This document shows positions 25,727 through 38,416 of a stretch of DNA of 64,000 bases, piece by piece. Below the pieces are notes generated by a model. It saw only the letters and a list, made by a program, of their open reading frames with translations. It was not told the origin of the DNA and searched no databases. Position 1 is the stretch's first letter. The number at the start of each line of letters is the position of its first letter. The position numbers were made by a program, and so were the translations under genes. Origin of the DNA: Paragordius varius (lineage: Eukaryota > Nematomorpha); contig OZ176050.1 in NCBI GenBank assembly GCA_964247055.1, positions 13,454,001 to 13,518,000 of the forward strand, given 5' to 3'.

Positions 25727-28376
25727 TAAAGGAACCCAATTTTTATTTACCACCTGATATTTATCTTTTAACATTCCATTCAACCCAAAACATATCCAAT
25801 TAATTAAAGTTAATTATATGAAAATTATTTTGTTTGCTTATTATTTACAATAATTTATGCAGAGAGACACGTTCTGATTTTTTTATCACATATATACTTT
25901 AAATTTTAATCACACTTTTCAAACACCAACTGATATTTATTTTGGAATATTTATTGTCACCAAATTTTACATTTGATTGACAAAAACATATCAACCAATT
26001 ATTTAAAATAGAGAATGTATTGTGAATGCATATTATAATTATATAAAACCATAAGAATCCATCCAAAAAAATATTAATAATTATACTAGCCACCATTCAT
26101 ATTTTTTCGTTATGAATCACATGATTTGAAATTTTTATTTTGGTTTATAAACTCTGATTTTTCCATTATATATTTATTTCATAATAATAATAATAATATG
26201 AATCAAAATTATACCATTACAATAAATTATTGCGCAAAAATACATCGGTATATAGCTTTTTAATGTGAGAAAAAATCCTGTATATTCTGTTTGACTTGGG
26301 AGCTGTGTGCATAAGTTTTGGCTGTTAACATGTGCTAATTTTAAAATTATATAAATAATTTGAAATTTTATGATCTATGGACTAAACTAGGTATCCCACA
26401 AGTTATAACTATTTGACTGTATCCTATCTTTATAAAGTTAAATCAGTCCAAGTAAAATATTGCCTTTTTTTACCTGTTAAAGCCGTATTATTGGAAGAAA
26501 ATTCTAAAATATTTGTTATTATCAAATAAATTTTTAAAATGACCCAATAAGAAGTTTATTCAAAAATCTTAATTTTATGATAGATATATTCCAAATTGAT
26601 AGTGATAAAATTTAACCACTGCCCAATTTAATGGCTTCTCACAGAATCCAATATATATAGTTTAAGGCACGTTACAACCTTTTAGACTAATCGATCACAT
26701 TTAACTGATCAACTATCAGTTGTGTTGTATATTGATATTCAGATGGCGGTTTGTCTCACCATTTAATATGAAAATTTCATAATAAAATGATTATATGAAG
26801 GTATATTCTATTTGCTCAAATTTTGTATTATTAATTATAATTGGAACATTATAATTATATATTTTAAGATCTTGTTAATGATAATATTTAATAAGTAAAA
26901 AATTATTTATTAAATATTAATTTGGCTTTGTATAGTGTGAAATTAATCTCCTTGATATCAAATAAATAAAATTTCCGTAAGGTATTTTTGCATGATACAT
27001 ACAAGGATGTAGGATTAATTAATGGATATGTTATTTACATAAAACAAAAATATAAAAAAATAGACTATGCAAATATTATCATCACTAAAATTTTTTGTAT
27101 CATATATACAAAAAATATAATTATAATTTGCATATGTAAAAGATGAATATATTATAATGTAAAAATACCTAGGAAAAGTAACCTGTCTTAATTTACTTTT
27201 TCAAATGTCAAGTCTAATTTTTGCCTTTTGTAAGATTGAATTAGCACGGTATTTATGAAAATTTTATTTTTGAACCATGCTCTTATTTGGGTTGAAATTA
27301 TTTAACTACACCTTCCATTAAAACAGTGGCACTTAAACCCTGCCTTAGTGCTATTTCATGGTCCTGAATATTTATTTATAAACGTATTTTTAAAAATATT
27401 TGAAAATGTGTCAAACGCCTATGATATTTTATCAATATTATATGGTGCACGGCCCTTGACACCAGGTTTTTCTTGCCGCCCTATAAAAAATTTTGGTGCA
27501 TTGCTCTAAATTTTTTAAAACCCCATCTCTGTTTTCCATATAACTAAAATGACATCTAGAGCCAAAAATATTATAGATTTTCTATAGGCCTATCTTTGAT
27601 TTAGTATAGGGAGTTTTTCTGACTTTTAAGCCTATGTTTTCACAAACACTAATTTTTTAATATTGATTTGTTTAATATACAAGCTCTCACCTAGATCATA
27701 ATGTTGATCCGGCTTATTCTGTATGAACGATGAGTCCACAACATGAACAAAACGCGTCTCACATAATAGCTTGAGATAACACTAATTTTGCTTGTGCCAT
27801 ATGGTTATGGTATGAAAACTATTGTTTTTGATAAAAAAAATTGTTTGTGCGTGGATATTCTCTTAAAAAAATATACCTTAAGAACATTGAATAACAGCGC
27901 ATCGTAATTCGAGCATTTTTTCAACTGCTAAAATATCTAGTCAATTAAAACATCGGTGATGGTTGTCCAAGCAATGTTATTGTACTGAATTCTTACCTCC
28001 AATATGCTCTTTCATCTAAGAACCTCTCTTTTAAAATGCTCAACGTATACTTACAGTTTTTACAGTTCAGTCATTATACTGTTTTTGATTTGATGCCCCG
28101 AGTTTTAAACACAATGGGTTTGTTATAAATACAGTAGTTATGTGAAAGATTATCTAAGTGGGTAAAACTTCCACTGCGGGGTAAACAATATTTTTGCGAC
28201 GTTTGAGATTCTGACTTATGTTTAATAAATATGCTCGATAGTGTACCTTCAATATGATTGGTATCTTTGGACGAATCGATTGTCAATTACAACATTGTTT
28301 ATCATATACACTGCATATCGGGGCTATAAAAAACAACCTGATGAGTTATATATATATACATACTAATAGGACACCG
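25727..28376. other. Intergenic, no confident gene
   Basis: Follows the EPS8 poly(A) signal. A minus-strand open frame at 28074-28286 (with HIEGTLSSIFIKH and CLPRSGSFTHLDNLSHNYC) could be a scrap of a mobile-element protein, but I could not assign it. The block around 27320-27520 with GGTCCTGAAT and GCACGGCCC resembles a decayed DNA element related to 59.46-59.6 kb. Confidence 0.5.
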
Positions 28377-29482
28377 TATCAGGATTATTATGGCCCCATT
28401 GGTTTGGGACGTTACGAGTGATTTTAGAAAGTTATTTACAGTTTTCCGGTGAGTGCTCCATATCAAAAATGGCAAGCAAACTTTTTTATAAATAATTTCT
28501 TTGGCCAAAGCTAAATGCTTCATTCCAAAAAATATCACTAATATATATATCATAAGTTACATAAAAAATCACGACAATATTCTCAAAATATTTTAATTTT
28601 TGGATGTAGGCTCCGAAAGTTCCGAATTTTTTCGCTTTTAGTTTTCTTTAAAAACACTCAAAAATGCCGAAGTGCGCGATAAAAATTTTAATGCTAAATT
28701 TTGATATCAACTAAAAATATTTTTTTTTAAAAAAATGCATACTTTTTCAAAAATTTAATTGCAAAAATTAATGAAGCGTACTCAAACTATTTTGCGGGAT
28801 AATGGAAACGGTATTAAAAGCAAGATATTATAAAAACACTCTCCCTATATAAGTGGATTTCTTCCTTAGAATTTTAATTAAAACATTTGTTCGTCTTCAA
28901 GATTATATAAAATTAAATTTTTTTTACAAAAATTCACCAAAATTATAATGCAACGAAACTTTAAATTGAAATTCTGAGGCAATAAAAATGTTCAGTACCA
29001 TCCAATTATATGTAAAAAAATTATCCTACAATTTTTTATACCGTTTCTATCATGCCTTAAAATAGTGTGAAGTACGCTTCAAAAAAATTTTACTAAAAAT
29101 CAAGTTTTTGAAAAGATTATGCTTTTTTAATAAAAAATTTTTAGTTTACAAAATTTAGCACATATAGAAAAATTTTATTGGCTAAAACCGACGTATTTGC
29201 ATTGATTGAGAGAACTAGCCCATTTTAGAATAGCACAAAATTTGGGACTCTCGCAGCCCACATCTAAAAAATAAAATATTTTAAAAAGATTGCTTTGCTT
29301 TTTATATGTAATTTATGATATATTTTAGTGATATTTTTTGGGATGAAACATTTAGCTTTGTCCAAAAAAATTATGTGCGCAAATTTTGCCATTTTCTGAT
29401 ATGGAGCACCTAGCACAAAAGTGTAAATAATTTTCTAAATTATTCATAACGGCCAAAACCAAATGCAATGATAATCCTGATA
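28377..29482. mobile_element. Foldback element H, copy 2 (best preserved)
   Basis: Starts ATCAGGATTATTATGG and ends with the inverted AATCCTGATA. Each arm runs for about 250 bp: AGTGCTCCATATCA, CAAAGCTAAATG, TTCATTCCAAAAAATATCAC and GATGTAGGCTCCGAAAG on the left recur in inverse order on the right. The inner half is also roughly palindromic around GATAATGGAAACGGTAT. About 1.1 kb, non-coding. It behaves as a non-autonomous DNA transposon of the foldback kind; no superfamily is evident. Confidence 0.8.
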
Positions 29483-30756
29483 CATTTTCTTATCAAAATA
29501 TATATATTTCAACAGATTATTTTTTGTGGACACTATGTATATGGCATTAGTTGAGCGTTTATAAGCATGAATGCATTAATCTGTTATAAAACCTCCTGTT
29601 TTTTGATTGATCAAAAACCCAGGCTTATTGCTACATATTTTGTATTTAGCGCTCAATGTTGCTTATTTTTGAATGATCACGCATTTTTGTTAAACAATCT
29701 AAAATAAAAGGTATCTTAGAAAATATATATTAAACATACTGTTTTTGAGTAATTAACATAAAACAAAGTTTGGTGTGCACAATTAACCTTATTAAGCGTG
29801 ATGAGTTGCAAATTAAAAGCGAACTTGCGCAATAAATTACCTTATATATTGCGACTTCTGTATATAATTTGATATTATGCAAAATTGTAATTCTGTTCTG
29901 TCTAGGAAACTAAGATTAGATTTGATAACACTGATAATGACTTAACATAAAAACCTTAAAACCTAATTAAATTCTTGTAATTTAATTATTATATCTAATT
30001 ATCATCATATTCTGGATGAAATTGGCGAATAGAAGACACCATAATAACTTTCATTATTTTTATATCAATATCAAAACATTGGCGGACTTATTTAATGTAT
30101 ATTCATTCACCACTTTACTCATAATTGTTTGGACCTGTATTGGTAAAGTTTATTTACATTTCATGGAAATTATTTATCTTTGCTTTTGATCGCAATTTAT
30201 AAAGTGGTCTCTTTTTCTAAGATTATTTGATAACAATAATTTGTTAATTAAAGGTTTTATTGCACAAAACAATTTGTAGTATTTAAAAGTAAGAAGTTAC
30301 AAACAGTTTTACTATTCTATAATATTTCATTAATTGTGCCCCATAATTCATTGATTAAGCTTCTTAGGCGACATAATTTTAGTATATACGATTTAAAAAT
30401 GCGCTTTTGTGTTCTTTTGTTGAAAAGTTCTTAGACCAAATTTAACGTGTTTCATGAGTAAGGCGTTTTATTAGTTTTGGACAAACGGTTTCGCCCCTGT
30501 ATAGGCATTTTGATGTAAAAAATTTATACAGCTAAGGTTTTTTCTATCAACAGTCTCTGCCAAATCCCATTGTATTTAATTCTTTACTGACCACTTCAAC
30601 TTCATCATCTTTATATAATTAACACTTAAATTGAAATTTATTAACTTCTAACAATTATACGAACAATATTTTGCTTCTGAAGACCGAAATATGTTTAAAA
30701 AAATGTTTTGTCCGATAATATGTGAATAAATTAGTGTTAAATTTAATATTCTTGAG
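29483..30756. other. Intergenic, no gene seen
   Basis: AT-rich sequence with no convincing exon. It may contain undetected 5' exons of the DM13 gene downstream, but nothing in it supports one. Confidence 0.45.
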
Positions 30757-31329
30757 CAGGGGTGTCCAACACCCGGCTTTGCAAGAATTTTTTAAGGCCC
30801 GCAAAAAATTTGAGAAATAACAAATAAATACAACATTTTATGATTTAATAAGATAATTTAGTAAGTATAAAATTTATATCATTTGTTTTAATACATTATT
30901 ATATTATAGTTATTGCATTTATTAACATCATTGATTCGAAGGGTTATTTTAAAAGCGTTTTATTTATATATGTATATATACCGCATATACCCTAATCTAT
31001 TTGGTAAGTACTATGGATTTAAGATAAAAAATATCATTTATTTTACATTTTTAATGACGAATACGTACAACTATATTTAGAGTTAGGTTAAAACTAACAT
31101 CTTGATTTTTAAAATTATTGGAAAATTTTGAATTATCTTTCCAGAATTTAGCCAACGGGTTAAATACATTAATAAAATAATTACTTGATATATAGTGGTC
31201 GTAATTTATTTACAATCCCATGAATGAAATGTAATAAAATATTTATTGAGTCCGTTTGTAGTTTTTTCAATGCGATCCTCCAATTTAAGCAGAAAATGCG
31301 ACCCGCAAAGCCATTTGCGGACACACCTG
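30757..31329. mobile_element. hAT-like element family G, copy 2
   Basis: Starts CAGGGGTGTCCAACACCCGG with GGCCCGCAAAAA inside the arm and ends GCGACCCGCAAAGCC...GGACACACCTG. About 570 bp, no coding capacity. The adjoining 8-mers do not match, so the target duplication is lost or the ends are misplaced by a few bases. Confidence 0.7.
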
Positions 31330-31497
31330 CTTTACATATTGAGGGACATTAATAATTTTCAATGGTGTGAAAAATATTGAGTTTGCTTGATGGAAGGAAA
31401 AAAAATATTTTCGATTAATTTCATTAAATAATCGATTCAAAATAATGATAATAATATTTTTTTTACATATTTTTTGCATCAAATTATTAAAAAAAAG

Positions 31498-31569
31498 TTC
31501 CCGTACCGGGAATCGAACCCGGGCCGCCTGGGTGAAAACCAGGAATCCTAGCCGCTAGACCATACGGGA
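31498..31569 (-). tRNA. tRNA-Glu (anticodon TTC)
   Basis: 72-nt cloverleaf on the minus strand: acceptor stem TCCCGTA pairing with TACGGGA, D-arm with TAGCGGCTAGGA, anticodon loop TTTTCAC with anticodon TTC, and T-arm GGGTTCGATTCCC. Internal boxes A and B are intact and a T-run follows on the minus strand, as expected of a Pol III gene. The sequence is close to canonical animal tRNA-Glu. No intron. Confidence 0.97.
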
Positions 31570-31912
31570 GATGTTTAAAGCTAATCAGTTAAGATTTATA
31601 TAACAATTGTATATATTGAAAAATAATTTCCGTAGACAGAGATTGCAAGCGCATTTTATTGGAGATGTATCCATTTTTTATTTGAGATCCTAGTCGATTA
31701 ACGACTGTTATTATTTACGTAATAAAACTTTCCTAATGGCGGACCTTTACGGGACACCTTTGTAATGATTAGTAACTCTTGATTAAAATAAACTAATTTA
31801 CGTTTATAACCCATTTTTATTCCTAATTTTTCCATATATCTAATATCAATTATTTCCATACTCCACCAATGGAACTATATATTATATCTAACCAAATTAT
31901 TTTATCTATTAG

Positions 31913-33986
31913 GTGTTAACGGGCAATTATCATGGACGTATATTCATGTGCCTCGAGATCGATATTTAGGAAACCTAACCAAAAATTTCATATTCAAAAT
32001 ACATGGTGAAGTTTACAGTCGTGGTGAAAATATCTTATTGATTCGCAATTTTCTATACGACGGGACTAAACCATACCGGGCACCATGTAAGTACAAAAAA
32101 TGTTTTATTCATAACAAAATTCCAAGTGCTTTTAAAGGTAGTTAATATTAGTATTAGCAATCTGTAAGTATACTCTGATTTACAAGTTTCGCAATTTCGA
32201 AACTTTATAGGATTTATTTATCGAGAATTATCAACCTTGGCAACGATCATTATCTACAAAGGATATACACTCTTTTCGGCGCATTTTTATTTAATGTGTA
32301 GTCTATATTTAATTACTTTATGGGGATTATAATTAATTTAGATTTAATATGATTAAAACTTTGAAAAATGAAAAACATTTTATTTTGGAGTAACTTAATA
32401 TTCCCAATCCAAATATAAATGAACTATCTTTAATATTTATGATGTTGCGCCAATATGTATGCATTCTATAACCATTAAGTCGCATTATCAAAAATTATGT
32501 TAAATTCATATTATTTAATGATGTTTTGACAGCAAGTTTACTACATTAATCAACTGATTGTTTGAATTGAAAAGAGGGACCAAATTTTAAATTGTTGAAG
32601 TTACTAACTTTAAAAAAGTTTTTACCCAATGTTAATAAAATCCTTTAATCGGCCATGTCTTTAATTTTTATTACATATTCTGGGACAAAAAACTTTAAAT
32701 AATTTAGGTAAAAATTTTAATTGTAATAATGTTTACCTAGCTTTTCATTAATATATTAATAAATTCAAAATATTTTTCTGCTCTTGTGAATTACAAAAAA
32801 CTCTTATTTTACCGTTTTACACATTTTTTAATTAATTATGACCATGTGTTATAAATTAATTGGTTGTGGGAGCTAGAAGATTAACGACCGTTAGCCATCT
32901 TTCTCCACTCGATTCTGTCTCGGCCTTTAGGGAGATTTGTAGGGATATTTTGGAAAGTGATAAAATTTCGTCCGTCCAACGAATACGTCTTCGGTCTTAT
33001 CCTCTCTCGCTGTTTACTTTACCTACATTATATCCTTTTCCAAAAAATATCTACGAATTATATGCCCAAAGTCCCCAAATTTTTGGGTTATTTGTGTATT
33101 GCTTCTGTTTGCGATATCGATGTTTTTTACTTTGTCTTTCCATGTATGAACTAAATTCATACAACAAAACATTTCAAGAGTTTTTTCGTTTTTAATACTT
33201 TACCTTATCCTTAAAATACTGAATATCGTAGTGACGATCCATGAAACTCCTTTATACACAGGCTCCTACCTCTACCAGGCCTTTCGTATAAAAAATTTAA
33301 TAAATACTCTATACAGCGGAATATATATTCGATTATTAAGCCAATTTTTATTATAATCAAAGCTTATACCTCGTTGCAATATATTGCCTCAGTAAAATTT
33401 CTAGATTAAACGTATGTATGCATATATTTTAGTACCAAGATTTATTATTGGATTACGGAAGCGCGTGACAAATGCCATTGTGGATTATCCTCCAAGTGTA
33501 TCCCATCTCCCCAATGTTAAGGATGGTCTAATTATTCCAAATGAAATAGGAGTGTATATCTTTTTTACTAATCACAATATATATTTTACTATTAGTTGAA
33601 TGTTAAACATTCATTGCGGTATATAATTTTGAAAACATAAGCGGAAACCGTGCAACTAATCCTTCTAACTTAGATTAACAATCAAATATATTATATTTAA
33701 ACTAATTGCAACGCAAATATTCTAACGCATATGATGGCTTTTATATTTGCTTATAAATTAGCTAATATCTATTTAAACGTTAGAGTCGATAGCTTTAGAA
33801 CTAAATACAATACAACCGAATTAGCATTAACTCTTCCTTTCGGCGTGCAGGCTAGTAATCTCAAATGGTTTTCAATTTTTAGTTTGGAATATGGAGTATT
33901 TATTTTTCTTTTAAATAATTTTGTTAATATTGAATATAATTTTATTTTTTATCTTTTAGTTACCGTATGCAACCATTCATTTTTAG
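31913..33986 (+). CDS. DM13-domain protein, 3' portion of gene
   Basis: Four exons with consistent phases: 31913-32086, 33433-33553, 33784-33895, 33960-33986. The product reads HGEVYSRGENILLIRNFLYD, DGTKPYRAP, KDGLIIPNEIG, TTELALTLPFG and LKWFSIFSLEYG, and ends LPYATIHF. These follow the DM13 domain in order (HG-V..L.I..F.YDGT.P, G.I.P.E.G, LTLP.G, I.WFSV..). DM13 occurs in animal proteins such as Skeletor, usually extracellular, and is thought to bind redox cofactors. The WCR cysteine of the typical motif is replaced by Ser here (FSIFS). The first exon begins in mid-codon, so 5' exons are missing; I found none upstream, and no signal peptide is visible. AATAAA lies about 40 nt past the stop. 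It may be a partial gene copy. Confidence 0.65.
32870..33200 (-). mobile_element. Decayed LINE ORF2 3' end
   Basis: On the minus strand the translation carries RRRIRWTDEI and, in another frame a little further on, GRDRIEWRKM. These resemble the WTDDI..(A)DR..WR tail typical of the end of many LINE reverse-transcriptase frames. The frame is interrupted. It lies in the long intron of the DM13 gene; the plus-strand open frame at 32860-33195 is only its antisense shadow. Confidence 0.6.
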
Positions 33987-35439
33987 ACGATAGAATACCT
34001 TCGAAACCTGGATAGTTTTATTAATAAATATACTATTTTCACATCGTTTTGTTAGAAATCAATAATCATATAATGGAAACTTTTAAATATCTTGAGCCTA
34101 GGGTTTAAATCAAAGGTAAAATTTAAAATAAAATATATCAACTGAAACGTGGTGTTTTAACAAATAATATCAGAGGTTCGTATGATTAGAACCTAACTCT
34201 TAAAACCGAAGTCTCTATTGCAATGTAGCAATATCAGTCTAGGTGTGGTGCGAAATTAAACAGTGAAGTTTGAAAAAAATTTAAAGTTGTAAAATATTAC
34301 GTATTTTTTATAAAACTGATCATGCATTGGGACAAATATTTAAACGTTCGATGATTTGATCATTTAGGCTCGCTTAAATCAAAGATTATATAATGCCTTT
34401 ATATATTTAAATTATATATTCTATTTATTTTTCAAAATATCTGGTTAAAAAGTTAAAATTTATATCATACAAATTTTAAGAGTTTTAGCAGTGTTTCAAA
34501 CCAGTTCGAATAAAGTTGAATGGATTTGATTTTCAATATTTTAATAAAACCAGGCTTTTGGGATGATAACCCTGTGCACAAAATCTGCTGGTACAAAAAA
34601 TCCTGAATTTGGTTGAATAGAAGCTTGATTCCAAAATATACAATAATATATATCATAAAGTGGGGGGGGGGTGATAAGATTCGCACTTGACTTGCAAGTC
34701 AACCGGGGAAATTAAGTTTACTTAAGCTAGCAAGTGCACATTTAAAGATAAGTGTAAAAAACATTTAAATCAAGTTTTGTTTAGCGAATGTAACAATTTT
34801 TTGCCACTCAATTTAAATTTTACGGAAATCAGTTTAATTCCTTTTAGCCAAAATATACGGAATAAGGCATTCAAAATAACCAATGCAATAAATTTATTAA
34901 AGTTCTAGAATCGCGGTATGCAGAGAATTTGTAAGTTGATAAAACCATTTGCCCTCAGAATACTCTTTATTATTTACCACAAGTTTGGCATTTTTTTAAT
35001 TATACATTATAATTATATTCTAATAAACACCGGAATTATCACGAGATAGTTCTTTTTATGGGCTATTTTTATCATCGAGAGTCCAGTACGGATTCGAATA
35101 TCTCTCCAACTGCTTTACGTTTTGTTACCTTTTTTAGAATTTTGCATAATGGGTTCTACAATATAATAACATATCATATTCAATTCATTATTGAGATCAC
35201 ATTTGAAATAAATTCATAATTTACATGTTTTAATAACATGAATTAACATTATGCATTTATGAATTTATTTTAAACGAAGATTTGGCAATTTTAAACAAGG
35301 TCAATAGATAATATACCCTCATTACTTTCAAGATATATTTATTAGTCAATTGAATTTCATAGCGATAATCAATTGTTAATAATGCCCTATATACATTAGC
35401 AGATTTTTCTAAAAAATTTTGTATCTACCCAATTTGAGG
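33987..35439. other. Intergenic, no gene seen
   Basis: AT-rich. A short G-run lies at about 34664-34672. I see no exon, tRNA or complete element. Confidence 0.55.
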
Positions 35440-36670
35440 TTATTTAGCCAAAAATTATAATTTATTAGCAAAGTTTCCACACTTAGTATATTTAAAAAGC
35501 AAATTTATATTTTTATGCTTTTAAGATGTGGGCTCTGAAAGCAAATTAAACCAATTTTTTAACCATAAGTGCTAAAAGTCGAGATTTTGCGACAAGATTT
35601 TAATAGTTGATGAATTATGGCATCAAAAAAAATGTTTTATTGAAAGCATACTTTGTTAAAAATTAATTTAACAAAATTTTGATGCCGTACTTTATGGCAC
35701 TTCACATGGCAAAAACGGTAGAAATTTTTTTTTATTAAAACACCCTTTCTATATAATTCAGGACGCTCACTTCACAATTTTGATTTAAACATCAGTTCGT
35801 CTTTAATTTTTAGTTAAAATTAAAAACTGGTTCCAAAAATGTGCCTAAATTAATACAAATACAAATTTTAAATTAAAATTTTGCAATGATAGAAGTGCCT
35901 TTTTCCCTTATATAAAAAGTCTACTATAATAAAAGTGTTTTTATGCCGTTTTTACCATGAACACCATAAAATACCAACAAAATATGCATTTTTTAGTCCT
36001 TCGATTCAAATTGGGTAGTTAAATACCCCAAGCCTGTTTAAAATTAAATTCTTTAAAAAGTATGGAAGGAATCCAAACCATGGCAAAATTTTGCACTTAT
36101 ATTACATTAATAAACCGAAATATAGAAATATTTTTATTTAAAAATAGTTGATATTACTTATTTTAATTTAAACCTAAAGGTAAAAATTTCGTCAATGTGA
36201 CATGTGTTAAATGGTAAAATTGAAAAATATTACAAAATAAACCTCTTTTTCTACTTCTATCGATGTTAGATCTAATTCAAATTCAAAATTAGCTTTAATT
36301 TTACCCTTAAAATAAAATGAAGACGATATTTTGCAAAAAAATGTTCAAAATAAAAATGGCGTCGAAGTAGAGATGGAACTTTTTTTTTCAAAACAAAATT
36401 TTATTTAGCTATTTTGGCATATTTATATAATTTTTATTAGGATAGAAGCATTTTAAATTGGAACCGTTTCCTTCAGTAGTTTTTTAAAATCCCAACTTAA
36501 ACTTAGTCTGGGGTATTTAGATATCCTAATTCGAATCGAAATGTATTTAAAAAACCTAACCCATTTCGGAGGCCAAAAATGAACTTTGGAGCTCACATCA
36601 GTTATAATTTTATAAAAACACTTGGTGTGCTTTTTAAACACTGTAAGCAAAAATAACCTGATGAAATAAA
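35440..36670. mobile_element. Foldback element H, copy 3, split by element I
   Basis: The family H internal blocks (AAGATGTGGGCTCTGAAAG, GAAGCATACTTTG-like, GGCAAAAACGGTAGAAAT and inverse) run to about 35996, then resume after 36545 with CCCATTTCGGAGGCC and GCTCACATCA. Element I interrupts it. The outer arms are eroded. Confidence 0.6.
35997..36545. mobile_element. Foldback element I, copy 2, inserted into H
   Basis: About 545 bp with inverted arms: CGATTCAAATTGGGTAGTTA and TAAATACCCCAAGC on the left; TGGGGTATTTAGATATCC and AATTCGAATCGAAATG on the right. The right two thirds match 5540-5800 closely. Non-coding. Confidence 0.7.
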
Positions 36671-36691
36671 TATATCCTGATAGGAATATGT

Positions 36692-37719
36692 ATCAGGATT
36701 ATCGGTCCCCTTAATGTTGGCCATTAGGAGTAATTCGTGAAAGAAATTCACATTTTTAAATATTTTTTTTGGTGAAAGCTAACCTGCTTCATTCCAAAAA
36801 AATATTATTAAATTATATCGTAAAATGAATATAAAGGAAAACATCATTAAAAAAAATTTGATAAGGGCTTGAGAGTTCCAATTTTTTTGCTCCTCTAAAA
36901 GGGGCTAATTTGGCCTGATGTGCGATAAAATTTTGAATATTTACTATATTTAAATATCATCTATTTTTTTTAAAAAAATCCATCTTTTTTTTCAAAATTT
37001 AATTTTCATCAAAACTATGTTAAAGCGTTTCATACTAATTTGATGCGTGATAGAAACGGATTAAAACGCTTTAAGATATTATAAAATCACTTTTATCAGA
37101 GTTTTAGTTTAAAAGTTTGTTTGGTTTCAATTTTTTGTAAAATCACCTTTTTGTTTGACAAAAATTTAAAGACAAACAAATATTTTGCTCTAAATTAAGA
37201 AATGATAAAAATATACGTTATTTTATAGGATAAAAAATGATATTAAACGTAAAAAATAAAAATAAATGATAGAATCCGTCAAACAAGCTACCAAAACATT
37301 TTTTTAAATACAGTTTATTAAGGTTTAATTAATTATTTAGTGAATAGAAGTTAGTTAAGTATCCTGATAAAATAGGTTTTAGTATACGTTTATGCCCAAA
37401 AATAGTAGCAAAAAATATTAAATTTAGCATTTCTTTAATTTGTGCCATCACGCCATTTTTGCCTTTATGATAAGTGAATAAGTCCATTTTAAAAAGTAAC
37501 TCTTTGCCCCTATAGAAAAATTAAATTTTTTGAGGGTATTGTTTTACTTTTTATATATAGTTTAGGCTATATTTTTTGTGAGATTTTTTGGATCAAGCAT
37601 ATGCTAAAATTTGAAAAATGTCCGCAAATTTGCTATTTTCTGATATGGAGCACTTAACAAAAAAGTGTAAACTATTTTCTAAAAAGTAGATAAATCCAAA
37701 AGCACATGATAATCCTGAC
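36692..37719. mobile_element. Foldback element H, copy 4
   Basis: Starts ATCAGGATTATCGGTCCCC and ends CATGATAATCCTGACA, with the family's long arms (GCTTCATTCCAAAAAAATAT; TGATATGGAGCACTTAAC) and internal palindrome. It lies immediately beside copy 3. Confidence 0.75.
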
Positions 37720-38416
37720 ACAATATCCGATATATATATATATATTTTATTTTAATTTTTATACAATAGTTTGAACAAATATCTTTTACCTCTTTCTCAT
37801 ATAATATTGTAAATTTTTGGGTAATTATACATCTTATATCAGTTTGAACAAAACACTGTTTTGAAAGTTTGTTTAATAATTGTAAAATATTCTCTTGTAG
37901 ATTAGTAAAACTAATATTTGTTGACAGTTTTGGGTACTAAAACACGATCGAACATACATTAAAACCAAAAATAATCAAGGTTCTGCTGGTAAAATAAAGA
38001 TTAAAACCTTTTTAAAGTTAATTATTTACATTTTATAAATATAAATTACATATTTTTGGATGTAGCATTAACTTATAGATAAAGAGCGGAAAAATAGAGA
38101 TGAGGTTTTTTTACCGAAATTTATGAAAAATATGTATAATGAGCCTAAAAGGCTAAAGAAAATATATTTAATTTGGCTTAGTACATTAAATACTTTTTAT
38201 ATTGTATTCAAATTTCGAAGTGATCTGGGATGTAAAACCATTTAAAAAGTTATTGAATGTTAATATTTAAGATAATTCATAAAGTGTGTCTATGAAACAT
38301 CAATTTTCGGCTTTGCGAATAAAAAAAATAACGACGCTTTTTCTTCTGAGAAATGTCTTGCGCATTCTCCCATATGAAATTATCAAAGAAGTCAACTGAT
38401 TTAAAAAAATAATCTA
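37720..38416. other. Intergenic upstream of LIM gene
   Basis: AT-rich; includes an (AT)n run at ~37730. No TATA-type promoter stands out. A frame around 38340-38390 is interrupted and does not join the LIM gene. Confidence 0.5.

Noticed and set aside
28074-28286. Minus-strand frame of 70 codons with Cys/His residues
   Set aside because: No recognisable zinc-finger spacing or family; reported only as intergenic content.
32860-33195. 111-codon plus-strand open frame
   Set aside because: Antisense shadow of a decayed LINE ORF2 tail on the minus strand.
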